Positions 25,720 to 34,659 are shown, numbered from the stretch's first letter. The stretch: 64,000 nucleotides of DNA from an uncultured Pseudomonadota bacterium (GCA_949286215.1 CASDYX010000009.1:1-64000), one strand, 5' to 3'. Made by a program: numbers and translations. The notes: a model not told the origin generated them from the sequence alone.

Positions 25720-26633
25720 TGCAAAAAGCCAAACATATTCCGGTTATGCTCCAAGAGGTGCTTGAATATCTCAACCCGCAAGACGGCGAAATTTATGTTG
25801 ACGCTACCTTTGGTAACGGTGGATACAGCGAAGCAATTCTGAAATCAGCTAGCTGCAAAGTGATTGCTATTGACCGCGACCCGACGGTTTTGCCAAGAGT
25901 GCAAGAACTCAAAAATGCTTTCGGGGAGAGATTTGATTTTCGTCAAGGAACATTTGGCTCCATCAAAGAACTCATCAACCAAGGGATAAACGGCGTTGTA
26001 TTTGATATTGGCGTATCATCCATGCAGCTTGACCAGGCAGAGCGCGGCTTCTCTTTTTCTAAAGATGCACCTTTGGATATGAGAATGTCTTGCGAGGGAG
26101 AAACAGCTGCCGATATCGTCAACAACACCTCAGAAAAAGATTTGGCTGACCTTATCTATAAATATGGTGAAGAACGAAAATCTCGCCAAATTGCCGCTAA
26201 AATTGTGGAATATCGCAAAAAACAAGCTATTTCCACCACCAAAGAACTCGCCGAGATTATCTATAGTGTGATTCACAAGACCCCTAATGCCATTGACCCC
26301 GCAACCAGAACTTTTCAAGCCCTACGCATTGCCGTTAATAACGAACTCGGCGAGCTGGAAAGTGGCTTGAAAGGGGCTCTTGATTTGTGTTTACCAAAGG
26401 GCCGAATCGTTGTGGTCAGTTTCCACTCATTGGAAGACCGCATTGTTAAAACCTTTTTTAGAGAAAATACCGGTAAAAACGTGCATGTCTCTCGCTACCG
26501 GAAAGATGTTAACCCCCAAGATGACGGCTTTAGCCTTGCTGAATGCTCTAAGGCGATTGTTCCCTCTCAGAAAGAGCTGGAGACAAACATTCGCTCCCGT
26601 TCGGCAAAATTACGCTATGCCATCAAAAAGTAA
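25716..26633 (+). CDS. rsmH: 16S rRNA m4C1402 methyltransferase RsmH
   Basis: A 305-residue SAM-dependent methyltransferase modifying C1402 in the ribosomal decoding centre. Seen: HIPVMLQEVLEYL start, SAM-binding DATFGNGGYSEAIL, IAIDRDP, FDIGVSSMQLDQAERGFSF with DAPLDMRM, TRTFQALRIAVNNEL, and the VVSFHSLEDRIVK motif. Translation is coupled to mraZ by a 4-nt overlap. Confidence 0.95.
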   Translation: MMQKAKHIPVMLQEVLEYLNPQDGEIYVDATFGNGGYSEAILKSASCKVIAIDRDPTVLPRVQELKNAFGERFDFRQGTFGSIKELINQGINGVVFDIGVSSMQLDQAERGFSFSKDAPLDMRMSCEGETAADIVNNTSEKDLADLIYKYGEERKSRQIAAKIVEYRKKQAISTTKELAEIIYSVIHKTPNAIDPATRTFQALRIAVNNELGELESGLKGALDLCLPKGRIVVVSFHSLEDRIVKTFFRENTGKNVHVSRYRKDVNPQDDGFSLAECSKAIVPSQKELETNIRSRSAKLRYAIKK

Positions 26634-26656
26634 CGCTACCAGAAAGGATACGCGAT

Positions 26657-27043
26657 ATGAATAGTACAAAAACTGCAACTTTAAGCCTCTGGGTCACCCT
26701 CACCTGCTTGGTTGGTTTTGGAATGTTTGTGATGAAAAATCAGGTACAAGCCTTGGAAAGCGAGCTTTACCGCATTAATCAAAGCATTCAAGACGATGTG
26801 AAATCCATCCATGTTTTGAAAGCCGAATGGAGCCATTTGAACTCTCCTTCGAGACTGAGAACTCTGGCCGCAAAACATATTTTGCTAAATCCGGTCAAGC
26901 CTGAACAAATTATTAACTATTCTGCGTTACCATTTGAGTATCAGAGCGAATCCGAAAATAAACGTATGCTCGCTCAAAGAAACATTAACAATCAAGCTGC
27001 GCGCAATAAAGAACTGAAGAAATTGGTTAAAGCGCAACGCTAA
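26657..27043 (+). CDS. ftsL: Cell division protein FtsL
   Basis: A 128-residue bitopic division protein: short cytoplasmic tail, membrane segment (about 8-25), then a periplasmic coiled coil (about 26-65) with the pattern LESELYRINQSI and HVLKAEWSHLNSPSRLRTLA, which is characteristic of FtsL. It lies between rsmH and ftsI, as expected. It would join FtsB and FtsQ in the divisome. Confidence 0.88.
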   Translation: MNSTKTATLSLWVTLTCLVGFGMFVMKNQVQALESELYRINQSIQDDVKSIHVLKAEWSHLNSPSRLRTLAAKHILLNPVKPEQIINYSALPFEYQSESENKRMLAQRNINNQAARNKELKKLVKAQR

Positions 27044-27071
27044 CTCTTAAAGGTTAAGGCAGAAGCACGAA

Positions 27072-28850
27072 ATGTTATGGGGGAAGTATTTTTCCAAAAA
27101 AGATAAAGCGCATTTCTATCTTCCGGGGGAAGAAATCAAAATAGATAGAGATGATGTTTTTAATAACCATATTTTTGACGGAGATCCTTTGGTGACCGTT
27201 AAAAATCGTGTCGCTTTCGCTACCTTACTTTTTATTTTTGCTTATTTGGTTATTTGCATCAGATTATTTGATGTTTGCCTATCAGGCGGAATTCATCAAA
27301 CCGCAGTCCTAGAAGAAGACGAAGAATCCAAACACTTGTTTGCTTATGCCGCAAACCCTATTAAACGCGCGGATATTTTGGATAGAAACGGAACAATTAT
27401 CGCCACATCTTTGCCTACGGTTAATCTTTATGCCAACCCGAAAAAAGTTCCTAACAAAGTAAAAGCTGCGGCAAAACTCAGCGCAATTTTGCCTGATATC
27501 AGATATGAAGATATTTTAGATAAACTCCAAAGAAGAAGCACCTTTGTTTATATTAAGCGCAATTTAACCCCGTCACAACAATACCAAATCAACGCTTTGG
27601 GGATTCCGGGGTTAGACTTTGAAAACGGAGAAAAACGAATTTATCCGCACAAAGAACTCTTTGCGCAACTGCTGGGCTCCACCAATATCGACAACAAAGG
27701 AATTGCCGGCATGGAGAAAGAATTAGATGAACGTCTCACTCAATCCGATATTCCTTTAACATTAACGATTGATTCCGGCATTCAAGATACTATTCGTATG
27801 GAACTGCAAGCCGCAATCGAAAAATTTAAGGCAGAAGGTGCCGCTGCCATCTTGATGGATGTGAATACCGGCGAAATTATATCCATGCTCTCTTTGCCTG
27901 ACTATGACCCCAATATGATGAATAATGTGCCTGACCGCGCCTTATTTAACTTTGCAACTAAAGGCGTATATGAACCAGGCTCTGTTTTGAAGGTTTTTAA
28001 CGCCGCTTTGGGATTGGAAAGCGGAAAAGTTAAAGTGTCAGATAAATGGGACACTACAAAACCCGTAAAACTTCGCTACAATACCATAAAAGACTATCGA
28101 GGCGAGAATCGTTGGCTCGATTTACAAGAAGTTTTAATTTACTCTTCTAATATCGGCTCAGCACGAATTGCCCTGACCGTTGGGAAAGAAGAACAACGCA
28201 AGTTTTTAAGTAACCTCGGTTTCTTTACCCCCGTGCACAGTATTGAAGTTGCCGAAAAAGGTGTACCTCTCATTCCGTCTGAAAAACGTTGGAGGGAAGA
28301 AACAACCGCAACAGTCGGCTATGGTTATGGTATTTCCATTACACCGTTACACCTTGTCAGCGCCTTTTCGGCCATTGTAAACGGTGGAATTTATCACGCT
28401 CCGACTTTGGTGAAAAATGGTTCTGCTAAAGAAAGCAAAAGGGTAGTCTCTTTTAACACCTCTCAACAAATGCGCAAACTCTTACGCGGTGTGGTTACCA
28501 AAGGTTCTGGTAAAAGAGCTAATGTGTTAGGTTATGAAGTTGCCGGAAAGACCGGTACTGCCAACAAACTTGTTAATGGCAAATATGTTGACAAGAAAGT
28601 GATGACTTCTTTCTTAGCAACATTCCCTGCCTCTAACCCTAAATATGCTTTCTTTATGGTGATGGATGAGCCTAAACCGCTAAAAGAGACTTGGGGGTTT
28701 GTTACTTCCGGTTGGAACACCGTGCCAACCGCCGGAAAAATTATCTCAGAAATTGCGCCGCAACTTGATTTAAAGGCTAATTACGACTTAGACGAACTGC
28801 GCCAAAGCCGTATCATTGAAGCCACTTTTGAAAAAAAATCCAAAAGATAA
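27072..28850 (+). CDS. ftsI: Septal peptidoglycan transpeptidase FtsI (PBP3)
   Basis: A 592-residue class B penicillin-binding protein. Seen: cytoplasmic N-terminus, membrane segment (about 50-72), dimerisation domain with RADILDRNGTIIATSL, and the transpeptidase domain with SxxK (GSVLK), SxN (SSN) and KTGT (AGKTGTAN). It cross-links septal peptidoglycan. It is the last gene of this cluster: a terminator follows and murE, murF, mraY and the rest do not. Confidence 0.93.
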   Translation: MLWGKYFSKKDKAHFYLPGEEIKIDRDDVFNNHIFDGDPLVTVKNRVAFATLLFIFAYLVICIRLFDVCLSGGIHQTAVLEEDEESKHLFAYAANPIKRADILDRNGTIIATSLPTVNLYANPKKVPNKVKAAAKLSAILPDIRYEDILDKLQRRSTFVYIKRNLTPSQQYQINALGIPGLDFENGEKRIYPHKELFAQLLGSTNIDNKGIAGMEKELDERLTQSDIPLTLTIDSGIQDTIRMELQAAIEKFKAEGAAAILMDVNTGEIISMLSLPDYDPNMMNNVPDRALFNFATKGVYEPGSVLKVFNAALGLESGKVKVSDKWDTTKPVKLRYNTIKDYRGENRWLDLQEVLIYSSNIGSARIALTVGKEEQRKFLSNLGFFTPVHSIEVAEKGVPLIPSEKRWREETTATVGYGYGISITPLHLVSAFSAIVNGGIYHAPTLVKNGSAKESKRVVSFNTSQQMRKLLRGVVTKGSGKRANVLGYEVAGKTGTANKLVNGKYVDKKVMTSFLATFPASNPKYAFFMVMDEPKPLKETWGFVTSGWNTVPTAGKIISEIAPQLDLKANYDLDELRQSRIIEATFEKKSKR

Positions 28851-28870
28851 AAAATAACTTTAACTCTAAA

Positions 28871-28900
28871 AAAAACACCGCCTCTAAAGCGGTGTTTTTT
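28871..28900. terminator. Bidirectional rho-independent terminator after ftsI
   Basis: AAAAACACCGC, 7-nt loop, GCGGTGTTTTTT. The A and T tracts let it serve ftsI (+) and the small lipoprotein gene (-). It physically ends the short division cluster. Confidence 0.9.
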
Positions 28901-28913
28901 TAGTTTGAAAAAT

Positions 28914-29246
28914 TTACATTCCTTGCGTGGTTGTGGTGATGGTTTCTTCAATTACCTCTTCTGCATCATCTGGCGCATTATTATCACTTGAAGGCATAGG
29001 GGCTTCCGGTTGCGGGGCAACTTCTACACCAGGGTCTCCAGGGAGCGGTTCCATCTGTTCATTGGTTTGAGGTGTGGGATTGGCTGCCGGTGCCGTGACG
29101 GTATAGCTTTCTTCCAGCATGAGCATATTGGCACTATCTGGTGAGCCAACGTCCATACTCTCTTGCATTTGTGCATTAGCGTCTTTGCCATCGCAGGCGC
29201 CAAGTGCCAGTGCGCATAATCCCATAACGTAAAATATCTTTTTCAT
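28914..29246 (-). CDS. Small acidic Pro/Glu-rich lipoprotein
   Basis: A 110-residue lipoprotein: signal peptide with lipobox LGAC (Cys18), then a disordered-looking mature chain rich in Pro, Glu, Asp, Asn and Thr. No domain recognised. It stands alone between convergent ftsI and the divergent HAD gene. The composition suggests a flexible tether or spacer at the envelope, which is inference. Confidence 0.65.
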   Translation of the reverse strand: MKKIFYVMGLCALALGACDGKDANAQMQESMDVGSPDSANMLMLEESYTVTAPAANPTPQTNEQMEPLPGDPGVEVAPQPEAPMPSSDNNAPDDAEEVIEETITTTTQGM

Positions 29247-29335
29247 TTCGTTTCCCTCATGGTTTAAATTGTTTCACATTTTTTAATGTAACCCCTCTTT
29301 TATGTTTTTCAATTATTTATTTGTGTTTTTTGATG

Positions 29336-29363
29336 TTGACGAATTTGCTTTATCTGTTACAAT
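29336..29363 (+). promoter_or_regulatory. Promoter of the HAD hydrolase gene
   Basis: TTGACG (29336-29341), 16 nt, TACAAT (29358-29363), expected start near 29370. This lies downstream of the longest possible start codon (29321) and so supports the GTG start at 29399. Confidence 0.6.
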
Positions 29364-29398
29364 TATTGGGTTTGATGATGATTAAATGGAGTAGAAAA

Positions 29399-30079
29399 GT
29401 GATATTTGGCAAAAATAATATTATCTGGGATTTGGACAATACTCTTTATCGGATTACCCCTGAGTTTGCAGATATTTTAGATGAAGCCACCGCTATTGCC
29501 GCTATTGAAGATTTGGGCGTTCCGCTTGATTTTAAGACCGCTAAAGAAAAGGTTAAAGAATCTTATCGTGTATATCGTGATGGTGGCGAAATATTCGTCA
29601 GAGAATATGGTATCAGCCCTAAAGATATCTTTTTTGCTTATCACAAACGTAAGCCGATTGAGCCTATCGTTCCATACGAAAATTTACTCGAAAAGCTCGA
29701 AAAACTCCCTTGTGACCAATATATCTTTTCTACCAGCACTCGCGATGTGTGTGAAAAAATTTTGAAGCACATCGGCTTGTATGATTTCTTTAAGGGAAAG
29801 TTCTATTCCGTTGAGGATTTTGACACTTTCAAGAAAAACGAAAGCTCTGATGTTTACAAACAGCTTTGTGAGCGTTTGAAACTTGCCCCTAAAGACTGTG
29901 TCTTTGTTGACGATAGTTACTCAAACCTTGAATTTGCAAAAGAAATCGGTATGACAACCGTTCGCATTTTCTACAATGAAAATTCAGCCAAAGACAAGAC
30001 TTATATTGACTATGCTTACAAAGGTATCGGCTCTTTCTTAGATGAGTGCTTAAACCCTAAGAGCGGGATTTGCGGTTAA
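29399..30079 (+). CDS. HAD-family hydrolase (pyrimidine 5'-nucleotidase-like)
   Basis: A 226-residue HAD phosphatase. Motif I WDLDNTLY (nucleophile Asp), motif II FSTSTRD, and motif IV VFVDDSYSNLEFAKEIG are present; the arrangement follows the SDT1/pyrimidine 5'-nucleotidase group. The start is GTG 29399, with GGAG 7 nt upstream and a promoter just before. Longer frames would precede the promoter. It converges with the HExxH protein gene, overlapping by 23 nt. Confidence 0.85.
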   Translation: MIFGKNNIIWDLDNTLYRITPEFADILDEATAIAAIEDLGVPLDFKTAKEKVKESYRVYRDGGEIFVREYGISPKDIFFAYHKRKPIEPIVPYENLLEKLEKLPCDQYIFSTSTRDVCEKILKHIGLYDFFKGKFYSVEDFDTFKKNESSDVYKQLCERLKLAPKDCVFVDDSYSNLEFAKEIGMTTVRIFYNENSAKDKTYIDYAYKGIGSFLDECLNPKSGICG

Positions 30080-30782
30080 ACTGGCGGCAAACATCCCCTT
30101 CTCTTTGATATTGCTGCTGATTGTCTAGTTTTGATTGTTCGGCTAGGATTTGGTCGCGAAAATTATCAACCAAAGGGGTGATAATTTGATGGTATTTTTT
30201 CGTTAATTCCTGAGCAGCTTTGTCTTCCGAGGATTGAGGCGCAATGTATATCGGTTTTATCCGGGCGGTTTGCTCTTTTATGCTCTGATAAATCTGTGGT
30301 ACAAAATATTCCAATGCTTGTTTGTTGATTTGTTGGTGAACTTGCTCATGGCGCAAGACCAAATTATAAGTGCAACTTTCCTTTTCCAACTCTTTGGCTA
30401 AATAGATAATCGGTTGCGAATAGCCGACATGCACGTTTAACTGATAAGGTATCAGACAATGACCTCCATCAGAAAGAGACTGTGTCATGGTGTTGAGCTC
30501 ATATTCCGAATCTATATTCACCAAGGCTAACCCTGCGGCAAAAACACCTTTTTCAAAAATTCCGGCCCTTTGCGCCATAACGCTTAGTTCTGCCTTGGTT
30601 TTAGATTGGTCGTAAACCAATTTTCCATAAGAGGTCGTGAAATTTATTTTAAGGGCAAAATCTTGCTCCTCACATTGGCGTTTGGCTGGCACATCAAACG
30701 CAGCGGCTTTAGCTTTATCTAAAGGCGCTAACAAATTCAACAATATTAATACAAAAAAAAGGTTTTTCATAGTATAGTTCAT
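30057..30782 (-). CDS. Exported protein with HExxH motif, putative metallopeptidase
   Basis: A 241-residue protein with a signal peptide (ending about residue 26, KAKAA). The motif RHEQVHQQ (HEQVH) is a zinc-protease type HExxH. Placed after a conserved-looking beta-rich region, it resembles the DUF922-type putative zinc proteases. Four to five cysteines suggest a periplasmic location. An ATG four codons later (30770) is an equally good start. Activity is not established by sequence. Confidence 0.65.
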   Translation of the reverse strand: MNYTMKNLFFVLILLNLLAPLDKAKAAAFDVPAKRQCEEQDFALKINFTTSYGKLVYDQSKTKAELSVMAQRAGIFEKGVFAAGLALVNIDSEYELNTMTQSLSDGGHCLIPYQLNVHVGYSQPIIYLAKELEKESCTYNLVLRHEQVHQQINKQALEYFVPQIYQSIKEQTARIKPIYIAPQSSEDKAAQELTKKYHQIITPLVDNFRDQILAEQSKLDNQQQYQREGDVCRQFNRKSRS

Positions 30783-30829
30783 ACCAAGAATTTGTTAATT
30801 TTAGGTTAGAATTATAGGACGGAGTGATT

Positions 30830-31891
30830 ATGAAAAAATTTGCTCTTTTGACTGTATTGAGTTTGGGTATCGGGCTGGGATTTGAAAATTTGGGTTTGGC
30901 TCAAGAAAGATATGTACGCAAACCCTTGCCTCAACCGGACTTTTTTGTGCCTCAAAAAGATGTTGAATATCAAGAAAAACTTCCTCCTTTCTATATTCCA
31001 GAAGTTCAGCCGCAAGTTGAGCCAGAAGCACAAGAAGCTCCAAAATCTATTGAATTTCAACCACAACAACAAAACCAAACACAACCTACTCCAGAACCTG
31101 AATTTAATCCCAATCTTGATATTAATTTAGATAGCTCTGCTCCTGTTACAAAAGAGGAAGAAACACCTAAATATAAACAAGAATATGATGCCTATCTCAA
31201 AGATTTAAGCGTAATCGCTCAAACAGGGAAAGCACCGTATAACGGCGATTTGGAAGCAGATTTATCGACCTTGTCTGATGATACCAGATTAGAAGTCAGT
31301 GAGGAGGGAAAAATATCTCCTCACTCAAGTAACGAAGAACTGATTAACCCTATGGCTTTGGCTCAAGTGCTTCCAGCGCAAACACCTGCAAACGTTAGCA
31401 CAGAAGCAAAAATTATTGATAGTGTAGAAGTTATCAATCTTCCAGAAACTCTGCAAAAAGCGAAGGATTCTTCTGCTGATAATGCAACAGAAGAATATGA
31501 TAACCCTTTTGCTCAGGCTGCAGAAATAAATTCCAACAAAGCGAATGCTCCGGCTCAAGTGGTTGTTCCTCCCCCTGAAGTTGCGGCTCATTTCAGAGGC
31601 GGAAGTAATCCTTTTGCGCCTCAAAATACAACTGAGCCAGCTGAGACTAGTCCAGATTCTTTAACTGAAGCTCTTCCAGAAATAACCCCTGAGGAAAATA
31701 CGTCTGAAGAAGAAACAGAAAGCACCCACGAAGAGACTTTTTCTCCTGCTCCTGCAGTTGAACCTCAAAGAGACGATGGACCTAGGGTTTCTCGCAATGC
31801 CGGTCGGAGAGCCAGAAAATCTTCAAGTTCTTCCAGCTCATCGGTTGGTTCGGGTGCCTCATTTGGTCTTGGCCCTAATATGGTGCGCTAA
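30830..31891 (+). CDS. Exported Pro/Glu-rich disordered protein
   Basis: A 353-residue protein with a signal peptide (ending LGLAQ, about residue 25) and a long low-complexity chain rich in Pro, Glu, Gln, Ala and Ser. It ends in a basic patch (NAGRRARKSSSSSSSS) and a Gly-rich tail. No globular domain is evident. The CGGAG site 5 nt before the ATG at 30830 makes this start better than the GTG at 30824. It could be a periplasmic linker or envelope scaffold, but nothing in the sequence proves a role. Confidence 0.65.
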   Translation: MKKFALLTVLSLGIGLGFENLGLAQERYVRKPLPQPDFFVPQKDVEYQEKLPPFYIPEVQPQVEPEAQEAPKSIEFQPQQQNQTQPTPEPEFNPNLDINLDSSAPVTKEEETPKYKQEYDAYLKDLSVIAQTGKAPYNGDLEADLSTLSDDTRLEVSEEGKISPHSSNEELINPMALAQVLPAQTPANVSTEAKIIDSVEVINLPETLQKAKDSSADNATEEYDNPFAQAAEINSNKANAPAQVVVPPPEVAAHFRGGSNPFAPQNTTEPAETSPDSLTEALPEITPEENTSEEETESTHEETFSPAPAVEPQRDDGPRVSRNAGRRARKSSSSSSSSVGSGASFGLGPNMVR

Positions 31892-32991
31892 TTAAAATAT
31901 TGCTCTAAAAAGTCTTTATAAACTTCTGTGAGATGTGTGAGGTCCTCCAAACGAACGGCTTCATCGCAACAATGCATCTTGTTTGAGGGTAAGCCTAATC
32001 CCAACATTGGAAGTATATGTCCCATACGCCATGCAAAAGTGGGAATACTATCCCCTTTAAGAGAGGGATTATTGCCCAATACTTTCCGAAGTGAGAGCTG
32101 CAAAATTTCACTTGCATTGTCTGACTTACTTATATAACTTTCCGGACCATATCGGTAGGACATTTCAAATTGTCCGCGCGAAAACACCATATTTTTGCGC
32201 ATCCATTCCACAATTTCTTCTTTTGTATGGCCAGAATTATAATACACCCCAATTGTAGCTGTTACACTCTCAGGGAGTTCATCTTCTTTGGAGTAATTGC
32301 TTTCCAGACTTAAAATTTGCAATGTGCTGGGACCAAAATTTTCATTGCCGTTGTCTATCGGATAGGTTTTTACCTTAAATAAAAAATCAACCATATTATG
32401 TAGTGGATTGGCGCGCTCACTCTGAGAACTCGGATTACCTGACACTGCAAATGATTTTATTTGAAAAATCACACAGCCTTTGGCTCCAATACTTATTGTT
32501 TCGCCTAACTCCTTATTGGCTTGAGGCATTATTGACAGGCAAGTATCTACCGGTGTGCTTTTTTGCAATAGAGCCTGCATGGTGGAATTATTCATTGAAT
32601 GCAAAGCTCGCGCACCTTTTGATGACAAGTAAAGACTGATATGAACATTAAAATGTTGAGATAAAACATCTTCTAAAGCGCAAAGTGCGCAAGACAAGCT
32701 ACCCAATGACGTTATCCCTCGTCCATAGAGTTGATTAGACGCAATGTTACCACTGAAGGGTGGCTGACTCCACTCTTTGCTTTTGATGGGCAAAACATCA
32801 TAATAACCGCACAATAAAAGATGTTTTTCTTGGCTTCCTATCGATGCAAAGATGTCATCTGGTGCTGATTTGCCAATTCCTACTTGTACACTTAACCCTA
32901 ATGACGTTAAACGAGTCACAAGAAAGTCTTTTATCTGATTGGGGTTCTCTGCATATTGGATTAACTGTTGAGCTAACAGAACAGAGTCCAT
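31888..32991 (-). CDS. Degenerate M20-family (DapE/ArgE-like) protein, probably catalytically dead
   Basis: A 367-residue protein that aligns along its length with M20 peptidases such as DapE, including GRG, DTCLSIMP and the C-terminal MHCCDEAVRLEDL. The zinc site is largely lost. The GHTDV motif is GYYDV (His to Tyr63). The Asp after GRG is Ser95. The catalytic Glu-Glu pair is Lys125-Gly126. The Glu of GEP is Met155. Only Asp65 and the late His340 remain. The frame is intact, so this seems to be a maintained non-enzyme rather than a decaying pseudogene. It overlaps the preceding convergent gene by 4 nt. Confidence 0.75.
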   Translation of the reverse strand: MDSVLLAQQLIQYAENPNQIKDFLVTRLTSLGLSVQVGIGKSAPDDIFASIGSQEKHLLLCGYYDVLPIKSKEWSQPPFSGNIASNQLYGRGITSLGSLSCALCALEDVLSQHFNVHISLYLSSKGARALHSMNNSTMQALLQKSTPVDTCLSIMPQANKELGETISIGAKGCVIFQIKSFAVSGNPSSQSERANPLHNMVDFLFKVKTYPIDNGNENFGPSTLQILSLESNYSKEDELPESVTATIGVYYNSGHTKEEIVEWMRKNMVFSRGQFEMSYRYGPESYISKSDNASEILQLSLRKVLGNNPSLKGDSIPTFAWRMGHILPMLGLGLPSNKMHCCDEAVRLEDLTHLTEVYKDFLEQYFN

Positions 32992-33006
32992 ATTATCCTC
33001 TTTTTA

Positions 33007-33038
33007 CAAAAAAAGCCGCCTGTTGGACACGGGCGGCT
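33007..33038 (-). terminator. Rho-independent terminator of trcR
   Basis: On the minus strand AGCCGCC, 11-nt loop, GGCGGCT, followed by seven T residues (33013-33007), about 16 nt after the trcR stop. Confidence 0.85.
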
Positions 33039-33053
33039 CTGCTTTTAATGTTT

Positions 33054-33647
33054 TTATTTTTTAGAAGAAGTCTTTTTAGCTGTTTTAGACTTTTTAGAAG
33101 CCTTTTTCGGAGCAGCTGCCTTTTCGGCTCTAGCCTTGCAGAAGGCTAAAGATGCTTCTAATTCTTTCTCTGTGCACAAACCAATAGCAACCGGATTTTT
33201 GGGACGGATATTCATCATATCTCTATGGGTGCCGGTACGGATGCTTTCAATGGTCGGTTTAGTAGTACCTACCAATTTGCAAATTTGAGAATCTATAATT
33301 TCCGGACAATTTTTAATTATCCATAATACAGCACAAGGTTTGTCACTTCTTTGGGTCGGAGAAAGTAGTTTTTTGGCTTTGGCATTTTTCTCACGAACAT
33401 TTAATTCCAGCTTGTTGGCTTGAAGAGAAGCTCTCTTATCTGCCTCACAACGTTTAATTTCTTCTGCAGTTAATTGATTGGTCTCTAATGGATTTAATCC
33501 CATAATATTAAACGAAACATCACCATCGGCTATTGCTTGTACTTCCAATTCGTGTAATTCGCAGAAGTCGGCGATTTGCTTAAATGTTAAAGTCGTATTT
33601 TCTACCAACCATACCGCAGTAGCTCTCGGCATTAATGGAGCTGTCAT
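33054..33647 (-). CDS. trcR: Cell-cycle transcriptional regulator TrcR (DUF1013)
   Basis: A 197-residue regulator of the DUF1013 family, which is confined largely to Alphaproteobacteria. It starts with the family signature MTAPLMPRATAVWLVENT and carries QIADFCELHELEVQAIADG, LLSPTQRSDKPCAVLWI and a helix-turn-helix-like KLVGTTKPTIESIRTGTH. The last ~30 residues are a Lys/Ala-rich tail that may bind DNA. AAAGGA stands 8 nt before the ATG. This is one of the best lineage markers in the window. Confidence 0.88.
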   Translation of the reverse strand: MTAPLMPRATAVWLVENTTLTFKQIADFCELHELEVQAIADGDVSFNIMGLNPLETNQLTAEEIKRCEADKRASLQANKLELNVREKNAKAKKLLSPTQRSDKPCAVLWIIKNCPEIIDSQICKLVGTTKPTIESIRTGTHRDMMNIRPKNPVAIGLCTEKELEASLAFCKARAEKAAAPKKASKKSKTAKKTSSKK

Positions 33648-33680
33648 TTCTTTATTCCTTTCTTTACTTACTTCAATAAC

Positions 33681-33712
33681 AGAAAAACTATCCTTAGGAT
33701 AGTTTTTCTTTC
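33681..33712. terminator. Bidirectional hairpin terminator
   Basis: A perfect 13-bp inverted repeat AGAAAAACTATCC, TTA, GGATAGTTTTTCT. On the minus strand it ends the gene at 33742-34602. Confidence 0.85.
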
Positions 33713-33741
33713 TTTAATATACAAGTCTTTTTTTTAGTGTC

Positions 33742-34602
33742 TTATGATAATTTACTAACTGTAAGCGAGCCTACCGTCATTGTGGAGTTGTTACCATATA
33801 TGCTGGCCATATTTTGATAACCTACTGCCAACATTTGCGCCGTGGCCTCATAACGAGAGGCTTGTATCAACATCGCATTAGCGCCAGATAAGGTACCATC
33901 GGTAGAACTGGTCGGAACGGTAGAATTCTTTTTATTGGTAGTATCTTCCGATACTTGTTCCGTCATTACATAGTCGTGACGATAACTATCACCTTGCAAA
34001 ACTTGTAACGCATAAGGCATTTCTTCATCAGCATCTATCGTCTCATCTCTTGATACCTTAAAGTAATATGTGCCTTTTTGAGCGCGATACTCTCCTGACA
34101 AAATCTGACTCATCACCTCATATTCGTCACTGCCTTTTTCTGCATTACTGTCACCTATCAAAACTTCCTTACCGTTTTTGATGGTATAAACTTGCAACTG
34201 CAACCCTTTGGCTGTTAAGTCCAAAAGACGTGCGTTGGCTTCTTGCTCGGCTTTTTCAGCTTGCTCCTTTTCCCAACCTTCAGGGTCGGTTAATTTTTTG
34301 AGCTCTTCCAACTTGGCATCATATTCTGACAAATCCAGAACCGTATCATCTTCACCATCTGTACTGCGCAAAGAGACTGAAAGTTTACCATTGGATTGGA
34401 CCTGAATTTTGTAATAGTCAACTGAATCATATTCAGCTAATTTACCAACCGTGGTGACACGAGCATAGTTTAAGCGGGTATAGCCCATGTCTCTGGCATT
34501 GGCAAATTTTTCATCAATGTCGTTAACGTCTTTTACCGTTTTTTCCCAACTGCTGACGCCGTTTTCATCTTTGTTGGTGGTAGAAGATATTGAACTTACC
34601 AT
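33742..34602 (-). CDS. Unknown protein with flagellin-like C-terminal helix, possible flagellar export substrate
   Basis: A 286-residue protein without signal peptide, rich in Asp, Glu, Ser and Thr. The central part (about 50-210) looks like a beta-rich PPC-like domain (YDSVDYYKIQVQSNGKLSVSL, GTYYFKVSRDE). The C-terminal ~45 residues hold a small-residue amphipathic stretch (NAMLIQASRYEATAQMLAVG), reminiscent of terminal helices in flagellar axial proteins. Export by the flagellar apparatus is therefore possible. It is a single-gene unit with a strong ribosome site (AAGGAGA), a promoter and a terminator. Confidence 0.6.
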   Translation of the reverse strand: MVSSISSTTNKDENGVSSWEKTVKDVNDIDEKFANARDMGYTRLNYARVTTVGKLAEYDSVDYYKIQVQSNGKLSVSLRSTDGEDDTVLDLSEYDAKLEELKKLTDPEGWEKEQAEKAEQEANARLLDLTAKGLQLQVYTIKNGKEVLIGDSNAEKGSDEYEVMSQILSGEYRAQKGTYYFKVSRDETIDADEEMPYALQVLQGDSYRHDYVMTEQVSEDTTNKKNSTVPTSSTDGTLSGANAMLIQASRYEATAQMLAVGYQNMASIYGNNSTMTVGSLTVSKLS

Positions 34603-34630
34603 CGCTTTTCTCCTTGTTAAACCTTCTTTT

Positions 34631-34659
34631 AGTTTAGCATAACTAATTCAGCTTAGCAA
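34631..34659 (-). promoter_or_regulatory. Likely promoter of the 286-residue protein gene
   Basis: On the minus strand TTGCTA (34659-34654), 17 nt, TAAACT (34636-34631). AAGGAGA follows shortly before the start codon. Confidence 0.45.

Noticed and set aside
30828-31043. Antisense frames (30812-31084) opposite the exported Pro/Glu-rich gene
   Set aside because: Shadow frames caused by the low-complexity codon composition of the real gene.
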